A stretch of DNA of 34,004 bases from Candidatus Binatia bacterium (GTDB lineage: Bacteria; Desulfobacterota; Binatia; Bin18). The stretch is taken from positions 1 to 34,004 of the forward strand of contig JAJDTY010000080.1 of the NCBI GenBank assembly GCA_022826945.1. Direction: 5' to 3'. Under the pieces are notes generated by a model that was not told where the DNA came from, made no database searches, and worked only from the letters and a program-made list of their open reading frames with translations. Every line of letters starts with the position of its first letter. The first letter of the stretch is position 1. Positions 16,315 through 25,094 of this stretch are shown here, piece by piece. The position numbers and the translations under genes were made by a program.

Positions 16315-18249
16315 TTAGTCCGACAGATTTTCAATGGTCAGGGGCTCGACAGCTTCAGCCAAGGGAAACCCAAAAATTCGCGAGTAAAAATACAACTCGC
16401 CGTCCAAGGCGCGTTTGATATTCTCGGCTTTGCGAAAGCCGTGCTGTTCGCCCGCGAACAGGACGTAGGCGACCGGCAACCCTTTCGCCCGAAGAGCCGC
16501 CACCATCAGCTCGGCCTGATTGGGCGGGACGATCTTATCTTCCGCGCCCTGGAAGACGATCAACGGACACGAGAGCTGCTGGGTAAAATGAGCCGGCGAA
16601 CGCGCCTGATAGACATCCTGTCGCTCCGGGTAGGGTCCGACCAGATTGTCCGGGTAGCGGGACTCGAACTTATGAGTGTCGCGTGCCAGCGCTTCGAGGT
16701 CGCTGATCCCGTAGTGGCTCGCTCCGGCCTGAAACGTGTTGCGAAAGGTCAGTGCGCACAGGGTTGTGTATCCCCCGGCGCTGCCGCCGGTAATAGTCAG
16801 CCGCTCGGCATCGACCTCGCCACGGGAGACCAGGGAGTTCGCACCGTTGACGCAGTCGTCCACATCGACAATCCCCCATTGGCCGTTCAGGCGTTGGCGA
16901 TAGGCCCGTCCATAGCCAGTGCTGCCCCCGTAGTTCACGTCCAGAACGGCAAAGCCGCGGCTCGTCCAGTATTGAATCCGCAGATCAAGGGCCGTTTGCG
17001 CGGCCGAGGTGGGGCCGCCGTGACTTTTGACGACCAGCGGCGGACGTTCTTCTGACGGAGCCGCGTAGTCGGCGTTTGTGGGCGGATAGTACAGGCCGTA
17101 CGCGGTCCGGTTGTGCTCGGTTGGAAAGGCAATAGCCTGGGGCGCTGACAGATAGTCCGGGTCTAGGTCGAGTTGGCTGGACTGACGCAGGACGCTGAGG
17201 TCATGTGTGTTCAGGTCGAGTTGGACAACAGCGGGCGGGGCGCTCGGCGAGCCCGCCAGAAACACTGCTTTGCCAGATGAAGCCTGTACATCTCCTATTT
17301 CGGTATATGGCAGCACAATAGTTTCATATTGCCGCGTCCCCGGATCAAGGCTGGCCATATGCCAGGTCCCGTTTTCCGCGTAGGTACAGATAATCCGATT
17401 GGCAGAGGCAAAGGCATAGGTCGTCATGCCAAACATCCACTGCGGGCGGCCAAAATCCACGTTTTTTTCCCACAGTGCCTCAACGCTGTCGTTGCGCACC
17501 CGGTACAGATTCCACCAGCCGGAACGATCCGACACAAAGTACAAGATGCCGAGCGGAGACCATTCGGGCTGAAAAATGGACTCCGCGTCGCCGCCGGCCA
17601 CCAGCCTGACCTCCGCCAGGGAACCGTCCGAGCGGACCGTCCCCACCCACAGCTCGGTACCGTCCCAGGGCATCTGCGGATGATTCCACGACAGCCAGGC
17701 GAGCTGGGTGCCATCCGGGTTGAGCCGCGGATTGGAATAGAAATCACTCCCGGAGACAAGGACCGTCTCTTCCCCGCTGGCGAGATCAATACCGACCAGG
17801 CTATTCTCCGCTTCCTGCCCTGTAACTCGATGATCTTCGCGCACGCAGACCAGACGCTTGCGCTGGGTATCAACAATCGAGTCGGCATAGCGCAGCCCGT
17901 CTTCCGAGGTCAGGGGCTCGGGCTCGGCCGCCCCGGTCTGTCGATACAGCCGCTGACCTGCAAAATTTGAAAAATAGAGCGTCCCGTCCCGGACAGCATA
18001 CGCACCGCCCCCATACTCATGCACGCGCGTCCGGGCATTAAAGGGCGCCGGTGTCAGGTCGGCTATGGTTCCGTCGGGCGTGCGTCGCACTATGACATTC
18101 CGCCCGCCCTCGGTCGGTCGCTGTTCTATCCAGTACACCGCCTCCCCATCCAGCCGAACCTGGCCCAAGCCCACCGTTCCGGCCACGATCAGGTCTGATG
18201 TGATAGGGGATTTCCACGAACCGTACGGAGCCGTTTTTTTGTCAGGCAT
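16315..18249 (-). CDS. S9-family prolyl oligopeptidase-like serine peptidase
   Basis: The 644-residue protein combines an N-terminal beta-propeller (about residues 20-380, with repeats such as [31 protein letters not shown] and [20 protein letters not shown]) with a C-terminal alpha/beta-hydrolase domain. The nucleophile serine lies in GGSAGGYTT at about residue 490, the aspartate in [10 protein letters not shown] and the histidine in GEQHGF. This is the acylaminoacyl/dipeptidyl peptidase layout that cleaves short peptides. No signal peptide is seen. I chose the ATG at 18249, which follows GAGGGG, over an ATG 14 codons earlier. It is transcribed toward the CMD gene, 68 nt away, and diverges from the toxin-antitoxin pair at 18372. 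Confidence 0.92.
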   Translation of the reverse strand: MPDKKTAPYGSWKSPITSDLIVAGTVGLGQVRLDGEAVYWIEQRPTEGGRNVIVRRTPDGTIADLTPAPFNARTRVHEYGGGAYAVRDGTLYFSNFAGQRLYRQTGAAEPEPLTSEDGLRYADSIVDTQRKRLVCVREDHRVTGQEAENSLVGIDLASGEETVLVSGSDFYSNPRLNPDGTQLAWLSWNHPQMPWDGTELWVGTVRSDGSLAEVRLVAGGDAESIFQPEWSPLGILYFVSDRSGWWNLYRVRNDSVEALWEKNVDFGRPQWMFGMTTYAFASANRIICTYAENGTWHMASLDPGTRQYETIVLPYTEIGDVQASSGKAVFLAGSPSAPPAVVQLDLNTHDLSVLRQSSQLDLDPDYLSAPQAIAFPTEHNRTAYGLYYPPTNADYAAPSEERPPLVVKSHGGPTSAAQTALDLRIQYWTSRGFAVLDVNYGGSTGYGRAYRQRLNGQWGIVDVDDCVNGANSLVSRGEVDAERLTITGGSAGGYTTLCALTFRNTFQAGASHYGISDLEALARDTHKFESRYPDNLVGPYPERQDVYQARSPAHFTQQLSCPLIVFQGAEDKIVPPNQAELMVAALRAKGLPVAYVLFAGEQHGFRKAENIKRALDGELYFYSRIFGFPLAEAVEPLTIENLSD

Positions 18250-18343
18250 TGATCCCCTCATTGTGTTTTGCAGGAAGAGACTGCATAGCAATCCATATTC
18301 GTGTCAAGGTCTGGACTTTTCTCGTTTTGTGCGTTTTTGTGAA

Positions 18344-18357
18344 ATCTATATATAGAT
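18344..18357. promoter_or_regulatory. Perfect 14-bp palindrome, candidate operator/-10 of the toxin-antitoxin pair
   Basis: ATCTATATATAGAT is a perfect palindrome at 18344-18357. It ends 14 nt before the antitoxin ATG at 18372, includes TATATA that could be the -10 box, and is followed by a GAGGAGG ribosome site. Antitoxins usually repress their own operon by binding such palindromes, so an operator role is likely but inferred. Confidence 0.5.
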
Positions 18358-18371
18358 GAGGAGGATATAGC

Positions 18372-18608
18372 ATGCAGTCGGCCTTGCGTATCAAGACCAC
18401 GGTGCTCCCAGGGGGAAAAATTGAGGTGATTGATGACACCCTCCAAGCAGGAGAGTCTGTAGACGTCATTGTTCTCCCCCAGCGAGCATCAACCGCTCGT
18501 CAATCGGCCGTCGATATTTTGGCCGGAGCACCGGGGCAACGTCTCTTTCACACGGCAGAAGAGGTCGATACCGCCATCAAAAAAGAGCGCGACGCATGGG
18601 ATCGTTGA
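18372..18608 (+). CDS. Antitoxin-like small protein paired with a PIN toxin
   Basis: This 78-residue protein has an N-terminal beta-rich part with IKTTVLPGGKIEVIDDTLQ and GESVDVIVLPQ, like the swapped-hairpin or DUF104-type antitoxins, and a charged C-terminal tail (FHTAEEVDTAIKKERDAWDR) that would wrap around the toxin. Its end overlaps the PIN gene start by 13 nt, the usual sign of a toxin-antitoxin operon. It has a GAGGAGG site, and a palindrome just upstream is a candidate operator. The exact antitoxin family is not certain. Confidence 0.75.
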   Translation: MQSALRIKTTVLPGGKIEVIDDTLQAGESVDVIVLPQRASTARQSAVDILAGAPGQRLFHTAEEVDTAIKKERDAWDR

Positions 18609-19036
18609 CTCTGCCCGCTCGTGGTCCCATTTATCTTGATGCCAATGGATTTATCTATAGCGTCGAGCGGATCGAACCGTACCGAACTTTACTCGAACCG
18701 TTGTGGCAGCACGCCCAAGAAGGTCAGTTTCAAATCGTCAGCAGTGAATTAACACTGCTCGAAACTCTTGTGAAGCCTTTCCAAAAGGGAGACGCACTCC
18801 TCGAAAATATCTTTCGCTCCCTCTTTGAATCGCGTGAGGTGCAACTCATTCCCGTTACGACAGCCATCTGGGAACAGGCTGCGCGTCTTCGAGCCTCTCT
18901 TAATTTACAGACTCCAGATGCACTGCACGTCGCCTCTGCTCTTGCTGTTGGCAGCACACTGCTTCTCACCAACGATCCAGATTTTCGTCGTATTCCAGAC
19001 GTGCCGGTTACTATCCTCGGCGACTTGGTCAGCTAA
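18596..19036 (+). CDS. PIN-domain toxin (VapC-like ribonuclease)
   Basis: PIN toxins cut RNA with a Mg2+ site made of acidic residues. In this 146-residue protein these are the aspartate in IYLDANGFIY, the glutamate in LTLLETLVKP, and the aspartates in LQTPDALHVASAL and LLTNDPDF. The layout is complete, so it is probably active. The ATG at 18596 lies within the antitoxin gene. The next gene is a serine hydrolase 80 nt away with its own ribosome site, so the toxin-antitoxin pair stands alone. Confidence 0.88.
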   Translation: MGSLTLPARGPIYLDANGFIYSVERIEPYRTLLEPLWQHAQEGQFQIVSSELTLLETLVKPFQKGDALLENIFRSLFESREVQLIPVTTAIWEQAARLRASLNLQTPDALHVASALAVGSTLLLTNDPDFRRIPDVPVTILGDLVS

Positions 19037-19116
19037 ATCTCCTTTCCCGGTCTTCCCTTTACTCCCTCCCACCCGTAGCGCTATGCTGCCCGGCAACAAC
19101 TCCAAGGAGGCATTGT

Positions 19117-20280
19117 ATGGAGACGGTCCAGCCCTCGGCGTGCGGGTTTGACGCGGCACGACTCGACCACTTCGTGTCGTGTATGCAGAGCGATATTGAA
19201 CGGGAGCAGTATGACGGAGCGGTCCTTATTGTGGCGCGCGGGGGACGGGTCGTGTTGTACGAGGCGCTCGGTTTCGCTGAGCGGGCAAGCCAGCGCGTCA
19301 TGCAAAAGGACGATGTCTTCTACCTCTTCTCCGTCACAAAGGCGCTGACGGCCACCGCGATTCTCGCCCGCGTCGACCGGGGCCAACTCGCCCCGACAAC
19401 CCGCGTGGCCGAGATTATTCCCGAGTTTGCGGGCAAGGGAAAACAACGGGTAACTATCGCCCAGCTTCTGACCCATACCGCCGGCATGTCGGCCGGGTTT
19501 CCACCCGTAGCGCAGGAGATGATGGGCAATCTCGAAGCGGTTGTCGCCGCGATCTGCCAGCAGGGTCTGGATGCCCTGCCCGGAGAGATCGTCAGCTATA
19601 GCCCGATTACCGCCCACGCGGTCCTGGGTGAAGTGGTCCGTCGGCTGGATGGGGGGACGCGGCCGCTGCGGCAGATTTTTGCGGAGGATATCTTTACTCC
19701 GCTGGGGATGTCCGACACGGCCCTGGGCCTGCGGCCTGACCTAGCCGAGCGACGGGTTCCAGTTGTAGTGCGAGACCGACGGGAAGGGCTCTTTCCACCG
19801 GAGGTCCTTGAAGGCTTCAACGTCATGCTTCAGGAGGACACGGAAATTCCGGGCGGTGGTGGGGTGGGAACCGCCGCCGATATCTTTCGGCTGGCGGAAA
19901 TGCTGCGGCGCGGCGGAGAGCTGGACGGAGTCCGCGTCTTATCGCCGGCTGTCATTCGCTTGGCCGCGACAAACCATACCGGTCTCAAGCCCAATAATCT
20001 GTGGAACTACACCAGGGAGGTCCGCAACTGGGACGAGTTTCCAGCGTCGCTCGGCCTGGGCTTTTTCGTGCGCGGAACAGGTATCTTTCCCACCTATTTC
20101 GGCACACTGGCATCGCCCAACACGTTTGGCGCGGTTGGGGCGGGGTCAACCCTGTTCTGGATCGATCCGGAGCGCGATATCACCTTTGTGTGCCTGACCG
20201 CCGGGGCCCAGGAAGAGTCGTACAGCATGGAGCGCTTCCAACGTCTGTCCGACCTCGTGCTCAGCGCGGTTGTGGAGTAA
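19117..20280 (+). CDS. Serine hydrolase of the beta-lactamase / class C penicillin-binding family
   Basis: The 387-residue protein has the S-x-x-K motif at S72-V-T-K75 (in FYLFSVTKALTA), a tyrosine at 161 (YSP in place of the usual Y-x-N), and EIPGGGGVGTAADI plus AGSTLFWIDPE in the C-terminal half. These enzymes are esterases or peptidases more often than lactamases. No signal peptide is seen, so it is likely cytoplasmic. The start at 19117 has an AAGGAGG site 5-10 nt upstream. The region around its start is repeated in decayed form at 20312-20426, just after the stop. Confidence 0.9.
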   Translation: METVQPSACGFDAARLDHFVSCMQSDIEREQYDGAVLIVARGGRVVLYEALGFAERASQRVMQKDDVFYLFSVTKALTATAILARVDRGQLAPTTRVAEIIPEFAGKGKQRVTIAQLLTHTAGMSAGFPPVAQEMMGNLEAVVAAICQQGLDALPGEIVSYSPITAHAVLGEVVRRLDGGTRPLRQIFAEDIFTPLGMSDTALGLRPDLAERRVPVVVRDRREGLFPPEVLEGFNVMLQEDTEIPGGGGVGTAADIFRLAEMLRRGGELDGVRVLSPAVIRLAATNHTGLKPNNLWNYTREVRNWDEFPASLGLGFFVRGTGIFPTYFGTLASPNTFGAVGAGSTLFWIDPERDITFVCLTAGAQEESYSMERFQRLSDLVLSAVVE

Positions 20281-20311
20281 GCCCACAACCGCATGATTAC
20301 CGAAGCCCAGT

Positions 20312-20426
20312 TCCAAGGAGTTAGGCGTCTGGAAACGGTCCGGCCCCCAGCGTGCGGGTTTACTGTGATACAACTTCCCCATTTCGTGTCGTGTATGCAG
20401 AAGGCTAGGGAGCGATGGCATGGAGC
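20312..20426 (+). pseudogene. Decayed partial copy of the serine hydrolase 5' end
   Basis: The segment matches the ribosome site and first ~35 codons of the gene at 19117. Shared stretches are CCAAGGAG, ACGGTCC, GCGTGCGGGTTT, TTTCGTGTCGTGTATGCAG (CTTCG- in the intact gene) and ATGG. The translation reads ETVRPPACGF and HFVSCMQK, compared with ETVQPSACGF and HFVSCMQS in the intact gene. The start codon is lost (CTG) and there are small indels. The likeness ends about at the start of the next gene, so a tandem copy was probably replaced or interrupted there. Confidence 0.75.
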
Positions 20427-21511
20427 CTAGCGTTATTCGTCATATCGAGCTATTGCCGGGCGTTCCAATTGTGGCGTCACCTTTTTTTGAGGAAATCCTC
20501 GCCTCAAGCTATTTCTGTGATTGGGAAAGGCAGGTGGCAGCCGATCTCTACCAAAAGGGCTATGCAGTTCTTGATTATCCTGATCCTGACATCTCTGTAC
20601 GGGCACAACGAATCCGTGACTCTCTCGCTCCTCTCTTTGAAGCTGCAAGACAAGGTGGAGAAAAATTCGACGGACGCCTCCAGCCGCCCCGGTTTCAAGA
20701 TGCCTTTCACATCAATGATGATGTTGCTGCGATTGCCACAAACGAAACGCTTCTTACGCTGTTGTCCAAACTGTATGGCCGTCGTGCATTCCCGTTTCAG
20801 ACCTTAAATTTCGAGCGAGGGTCACAGCAACACTTTCATACCGACGCTGTGCATTTCCATTCCTGGCCTGAGCGCTTCATGTGTGGAGTATGGGTAGCCC
20901 TCGAAGATGTCACTATGAAAAATGGTCCACTCCACTACTACCCTGGAAGTCATAAGTGGGCTGACTATTCTAACGAACATATCACTGCTCTGAGGAGGGA
21001 TCTGAGCAAGCCGGCATCGCAAGCGATTTATCAGAAGCTCTGGGAGGAGCTTGTGATTGCCCATCGTTGCGAAAAAGAGGTCTTTCTCGCAAAGAGGGGA
21101 CAGGCTCTCATCTGGTCCGCCTATTTGCTACACGGTGGAGAGAAGATACTTGATCGGACCATGACCCGCTGGTCTCAAGTAAGCCACTATTTTTTTGAAA
21201 ACTGTGCCTATTACGCGCCAATGGCGTCGCACGTGATTGCCGGAAAGATCGCCCTCTATGATCCGATGAACGTGTGCACTCGACAGTCGGTCAGTTCATC
21301 ATACGCAGAGCGCCCATTGCCGAGCGACTATGTCGTCCAATGCCAGCAGCGCGTGCTGCTGGCATTGGACGAGGTTCCGACCGACAGACTCCCCGGAGAC
21401 TTCGACGACGCACGATATCTCACTCTCCACCCAGATGTCGCAGAGGCTGGCGTGGACCCCGCCTATCATTACATGACTCATGGTAGATTCGAGGGGCGTG
21501 AATACAAATGA
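20420..21511 (+). CDS. Phytanoyl-CoA-dioxygenase-like (PhyH) oxygenase with a C-terminal PDVA-type repeat
   Basis: PhyH proteins are Fe(II)/2-oxoglutarate oxygenases that hydroxylate lipids or small molecules. In this 363-residue protein the iron triad is H140 and D142 (QQHFHTDAVHF) with H238 (AYLLHGGEK); R250 may bind 2-oxoglutarate. GPLHYYPGSHKWADYS is a family hallmark. The last 40 residues (DDARYLTLHPDVAEAGVDPA and HYMTHGRFEGREY) form a repeat like those found in some glycosyltransferases and surface proteins. Codon use is more A+T rich than neighbours, and the gene starts inside the decayed copy of the serine hydrolase, which suggests recent arrival. An 18-bp inverted repeat sits in the linker (codons 305-318). 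The start codon context is poor, so the true start might be later. Confidence 0.85.
   Translation: MEPSVIRHIELLPGVPIVASPFFEEILASSYFCDWERQVAADLYQKGYAVLDYPDPDISVRAQRIRDSLAPLFEAARQGGEKFDGRLQPPRFQDAFHINDDVAAIATNETLLTLLSKLYGRRAFPFQTLNFERGSQQHFHTDAVHFHSWPERFMCGVWVALEDVTMKNGPLHYYPGSHKWADYSNEHITALRRDLSKPASQAIYQKLWEELVIAHRCEKEVFLAKRGQALIWSAYLLHGGEKILDRTMTRWSQVSHYFFENCAYYAPMASHVIAGKIALYDPMNVCTRQSVSSSYAERPLPSDYVVQCQQRVLLALDEVPTDRLPGDFDDARYLTLHPDVAEAGVDPAYHYMTHGRFEGREYK
21333..21372. repeat. Perfect 18-bp inverted repeat with 4-nt spacer inside a coding region
   Basis: The left arm TCGTCCAATGCCAGCAGC (21333-21350) is the exact reverse complement of the right arm at 21355-21372; GCGT separates them. It codes for residues 305-318 of the PhyH-like protein, between the oxygenase domain and the C-terminal repeat. 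No T-run follows, so it is not an ordinary terminator. It may be a recombination or insertion scar that created the linker, or an mRNA hairpin. Confidence 0.9.
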
Positions 21512-21553
21512 TTCTGCAAAGAATGACCGCGTAGGATTAAGCGTCTCCCTTGC

Positions 21554-22603
21554 ATGATTACCGCCCGGCAACTCCAGCAGATCTTTACCCCGCTGACCGG
21601 GGACCCGTCCCCGCGTGTGTGCCGGACGCTGTCAGGCAACATCAATACTATCCTCAAGGTCGAAGCCAGCGGACAGATGTATGGCCTCCGTATTCGGAGC
21701 CAGGAGCAGGTCTATCGCTACGAGCCGGACCTGATGAAAGAGGTCTTCATCAGTTGGCTGCTCGACCCTTCTCATGCCGGGGCGAGCGATACGGAAAGGG
21801 CATGGGCGCTCAGCCAACTGCGTGCGGCGCAGCGCGGGGTCGGCCGCAAGAGTTCCGGTATCGAGCCTACCGGACTGGCCTTTGACTGGAGTCGGCAAAT
21901 CCTGTCGCAGCCGTATTTCGTGTATGAGTGGATCGAAGGCGAGCCCCTGTGGGATGACCCGGACGAGCAGTTATACCGGGCGACGGGCCGCGCGCTGGCA
22001 AGCCTGCACCAGGTGCGGTTCGATGCCTTTTATGCCGATTTCTTTGCCATAGGCAACGCTCCGCAGGCCTGGGCGGACCGCTTTCAGGCCGCGCTGGCCA
22101 AGGAGGTCGGTGAAGCGCGGAGCCGACTCAGCCCGACGCTCTTGCACGCGGTGGAGCATGTCTCCATGCCGTCCACGCTGCCGTTCCCCCCCTGTCTCAT
22201 CCATAACGATTTCTCACCGGGCAATATTCTTGTTCGGGAAGGGCGACTTGCGGCGGTTATTGATTGGGATAATGCGGTCGTGGATGTGGCTCCGCTCGAT
22301 TTTGTGAAGATGAAATACTGGACGGCCAAAGACGACCAAGGTCAACTCGGCCACAACCCCGGCCTCTTCCGGGCGTTTGTCACGGGTTATGGTCCCCGCG
22401 GTATTGAAATTGCCGAGTCGGAGACCTTTGCCTGGTACGAATTATTATGGCTGTTGCGCGTCTGGAATTTTGAAATGTCCAAGCAGGAGCGCGGGCTGGA
22501 GCGGGCTCCTGGCTACCCGGCTGCGGTCGAGTATACCGCAGCACTGGAGGAGGTCATCGGCCACCTGAGCGCTCGTTGCGGCTCTTCGAGTCCCACCTCC
22601 TAG
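21554..22603 (+). CDS. Aminoglycoside-phosphotransferase-like kinase (APH/choline kinase fold)
   Basis: The 349-residue protein has the kinase-like fold. The catalytic loop is H217-N-D219-x4-N224 (LIHNDFSPGNILV), and the metal-binding aspartate is D237 in VIDWDNAVVDV. An N-terminal lobe with SGNINTILKV and the hinge FVYEWIEGEPLW are also visible. Homologues phosphorylate small alcohols, sugars or antibiotics; the substrate is unknown. The start at 21554 is 42 nt after the PhyH gene, so they may be co-transcribed. Confidence 0.85.
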   Translation: MITARQLQQIFTPLTGDPSPRVCRTLSGNINTILKVEASGQMYGLRIRSQEQVYRYEPDLMKEVFISWLLDPSHAGASDTERAWALSQLRAAQRGVGRKSSGIEPTGLAFDWSRQILSQPYFVYEWIEGEPLWDDPDEQLYRATGRALASLHQVRFDAFYADFFAIGNAPQAWADRFQAALAKEVGEARSRLSPTLLHAVEHVSMPSTLPFPPCLIHNDFSPGNILVREGRLAAVIDWDNAVVDVAPLDFVKMKYWTAKDDQGQLGHNPGLFRAFVTGYGPRGIEIAESETFAWYELLWLLRVWNFEMSKQERGLERAPGYPAAVEYTAALEEVIGHLSARCGSSSPTS

Positions 22604-22643
22604 TCGGCTCCTTTGAAAAGATGAGAAACGGCTCAAAAACCGG

Positions 22644-22649
22644 TATAAT
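22644..22649 (+). promoter_or_regulatory. Consensus -10 box giving an almost leaderless mRNA
   Basis: TATAAT lies 12-17 nt before the ATG at 22661, so the transcript would begin about five bases before the start codon. No Shine-Dalgarno sequence lies in between. No good -35 box is at the usual spacing (TTGAAA at 22613 is too far upstream). Leaderless start is inference. Confidence 0.4.
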
Positions 22650-22660
22650 GAATTACACTT

Positions 22661-23296
22661 ATGAGTCAGGTCGCTGAAGATCGTGAGGAGGCCGCTTCTC
22701 CCGAAGAAGTACAGACCGAGACCGTAGTTCCGCGTCGGCTACCGCGCTGGAAGATCGCTCTGGTCAGCCTCGCTCTGCTGATGGGTGTGGCCGGCATGGT
22801 GCTGCATCCCCAGGTGCCTTCAGACGTTCAGGAAACGCGGACCGTGGGGAATCTCTCTGCCTCTGGAACCAATACGCTGCCGGACCCACAGGCTTTTCAG
22901 TCTGACCCGGTTCCAGCCTTTGATCCGGACTTCGATATGATGGAGGAGACGAACGAAGAGCCTCTCCCGCCGGACTGGGAGAAGCGGTTGGAGGACTGGT
23001 CTCCCCTGCTCACGAAGCTTGGCTTCAGTTTTGTTGTCGGATTCAGCATCGGTTATGTGCTGCTGATCTTTCTGCGCACGACCGCCTTTCTGGCCGGCTT
23101 GGTCCTGCTGGCCCTGTTTGGGTTGCAGTATCTCGGCGTACTGTATCTCAACTGGCAGAATATCGAGACGAGTTATCAGTCGATCCTGAGCTGGGTGTTG
23201 CCCCGGGCAGAAAATTTTCGGGATTTTATTACGCATAATCTCTCTTCGTCCGGTATGGCGGCGATGGGGATTCTGACGGGTTTGACACGACGTTAG
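22661..23296 (+). CDS. FUN14-domain membrane protein
   Basis: The 211-residue protein has an N-terminal cytoplasmic part, one membrane segment (IALVSLALLMGVAGMVLH), a long acidic linker rich in E, D and P, then a FUN14-like domain: KLGFSFVVGFSIGYVLLIFL, TAFLAGLVLLALFGLQYLGV and a C-terminal amphipathic part. FUN14 proteins are known as mitochondrial mitophagy receptors in eukaryotes; the bacterial members have no established role. A YdjM-type hydrolase gene follows 32 nt later and may be co-expressed. Confidence 0.75.
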   Translation: MSQVAEDREEAASPEEVQTETVVPRRLPRWKIALVSLALLMGVAGMVLHPQVPSDVQETRTVGNLSASGTNTLPDPQAFQSDPVPAFDPDFDMMEETNEEPLPPDWEKRLEDWSPLLTKLGFSFVVGFSIGYVLLIFLRTTAFLAGLVLLALFGLQYLGVLYLNWQNIETSYQSILSWVLPRAENFRDFITHNLSSSGMAAMGILTGLTRR

Positions 23297-23328
23297 AGGG
23301 CTGGGGGGAGTATCCCCTCCTGAGATCA

Positions 23329-24042
23329 ATGGCCAATTTCAAAACGCACCTTGGCGGCGCTGCGGTGGGGAGCGGACTCCTGGCGACGGTCTGCTTGGGC
23401 GCGGGGATGAGCAGCCCACAAGAAGTCGTCACCCTGTCCGTGGTCGGGACGGTCGGCGGGCTCCTGCCGGACATTGATCTCGACCACTCCAGTCCGACCA
23501 AGCTGATCTTTACCGCCCTGGCCATTGTGTTTGCCTTTCTGGCCGCGTTCAACCGAGTTGCGAGCTACTCGATTGTCGAACTCTGGATCGTCTGGGGAGT
23601 GACGTACGGTGCGGTCCGTTATCTTGCCCTAGGTGTCTTCTCTGCGCTGACGGTCCATCGCGGCATTTTTCATTCGCTCGTTGCCGCCCTCTTTTTCTGG
23701 TTCCTAGCCACCAGCCTGAGTTATTATCTGTTTGCCCTGAGTGCGCTGTTCGCTTGGTCCATCGGCTTTTTTCTCTTTTTTGGCTATATCGTCCATCTGC
23801 TGCTCGACGAGCTTTTCAGTGTAGACCTCTTGAACTCACGCCTCAAAAGCTCGTTCGGGACAGCGCTCAAAATCGCCGATTTTCACAACGCGCGGACCTC
23901 CCTGCTGATGACGGCTGCGGCGCTGCTCATGTTCTTTTCGACCCCGAGTGCCCAGCCTTTCCTGGACTGGGTCACCAACAAACAAACCTACCTCAATATC
24001 GCCGATCGATTTCTCCCCGAGACGCTGTGGTTTGTGCTGTAG
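23329..24042 (+). CDS. YdjM-type (DUF457) membrane-bound metal-dependent hydrolase
   Basis: The 237-residue protein carries the family's metal-binding elements: the early MANFKTHLGGAAVG histidine, GGLLPDIDLDHSS (aspartates), the VHRGIFHSLVAALFFW histidines, and HLLLDELFSVDLLNSR. About five membrane segments alternate with these. In E. coli YdjM is an SOS-induced inner-membrane protein; its substrate is not known. A GGGGAG/CTCCCC hairpin lies between the FUN14 gene and this start at 23329 and could control expression. Confidence 0.85.
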   Translation: MANFKTHLGGAAVGSGLLATVCLGAGMSSPQEVVTLSVVGTVGGLLPDIDLDHSSPTKLIFTALAIVFAFLAAFNRVASYSIVELWIVWGVTYGAVRYLALGVFSALTVHRGIFHSLVAALFFWFLATSLSYYLFALSALFAWSIGFFLFFGYIVHLLLDELFSVDLLNSRLKSSFGTALKIADFHNARTSLLMTAAALLMFFSTPSAQPFLDWVTNKQTYLNIADRFLPETLWFVL

Positions 24043-24347
24043 GGCAAATCACGCTGCTGTGTAGCCGCCCGTCATTCCGGCGATTGTGGCCGGCAGGGGC
24101 GTATTCTTCATATCCCCTCTCGGGAGGGGTGGCCCGTAGGGCCGGGGTGGGTCGAGTCCGGTCGGCATGACGAGCGCGTACTGGCACGGCGACAACGTAT
24201 CGTAAACCGCTCTTGAAATCGTGCGCCCATCAAGACAGAAGGAGCGCTTTATTCGAGAGACTATGCGCGCGTATGGGCTTGGAAAGTACCGGCAGAGTGC
24301 GCGGGCAGTCCCCTGAGCAATATCGTGGTTGGCTGGGGTGGAGCTTT
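24043..24347. repeat. Gene-free repeat-bearing region
   Basis: This 305-nt gap contains a segment (24057-24082) matching 4892-4917, a GGGAGGGG / GTAGGGCCGGGG-type palindromic stretch, and at 24169-24213 a 45-nt element repeated at 28175-28219 with three mismatches. No gene with a ribosome site is visible. A short open frame read on the plus strand from 24188 to about 24360 has protein-like composition, but I do not trust it. Confidence 0.55.
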
Positions 24348-25094
24348 TCACACCGCGCGTAGTAGCCCGGCCCGCGCCAACCGTGTCAACGCCTCCGCAA
24401 TCAGCCGCACCGCCTCCTCAAGGTCTGCGTCGGTCGTGTCAAAGCCAAGGCTGAAGCGGATTGAAGATTCAGCCTCCTCACCACTCAACCCGATAGCTCT
24501 CAGAACATGCGACGGCTCAGGGATACCCGAGGTGCAGGCAGAACCGGTTGATGCCGCGAGGTGCGGCTGTAAAGCGCTGAGAATGTCCTCCGCAGAGAAA
24601 TCGACGAACCGGATATTGGCATTGCCGGGGTGGCGTGCCTGCCCTTGAGGACCGTTCAAGGCTATCGGCCACGGCAGACGCTTGAGCATTGCAACAAACG
24701 TATCGCGACGACAGCATAACTGCGCCCGCTTCTTCCCCGCATCAGCAGCGGTCAAGATATCTGCTGCTGCACCCATCCCAACACAGAGCGGAACCGGGAC
24801 CGTGCCCGAACGCAGACCGTTCTGCTGTCCCCCACCATAGATCAACGGCTCGATTTGATCCTGCAATTCACGCGCAATATAGAGTGCTCCAATGCCTTTC
24901 GGACCATACATTTTGTGCGCTGAAAGGCTCAGCATATCTGTCTGGCTCGCCATTGATCCCATATTCATAGCAAGAGGTGCTTGCGCTGCATCACAATGCA
25001 AAACGGCTCCATAGCCTCTTACCAGTTCGGATATTCGCCCAATATCTTGAATTGTCCCGATTTCGTTATTGACCGCCATGACCGACACCACGAG
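24348..25094 (-). pseudogene. Cysteine desulfurase (NifS/IscS-type) lacking its N-terminal third
   Basis: From about 25094 down to the stop at 24348 the frame matches the second two-thirds of a cysteine desulfurase: VVSVMAVNNEIGTIQDIG, HCDAAQAPLAM, the PLP lysine in SLSAHKMYGPKGIGALY, and the active-site cysteine loop in ASTGSACTSGIPEPSHVL. About 150 N-terminal residues, including the start and the first PLP contacts, are absent. The 18 codons before the likeness begins do not look like the family. The gene is therefore a 5'-truncated remnant, cut by whatever brought in the DNA at 25100-25380. It is unlikely to make an active enzyme. Confidence 0.85.
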
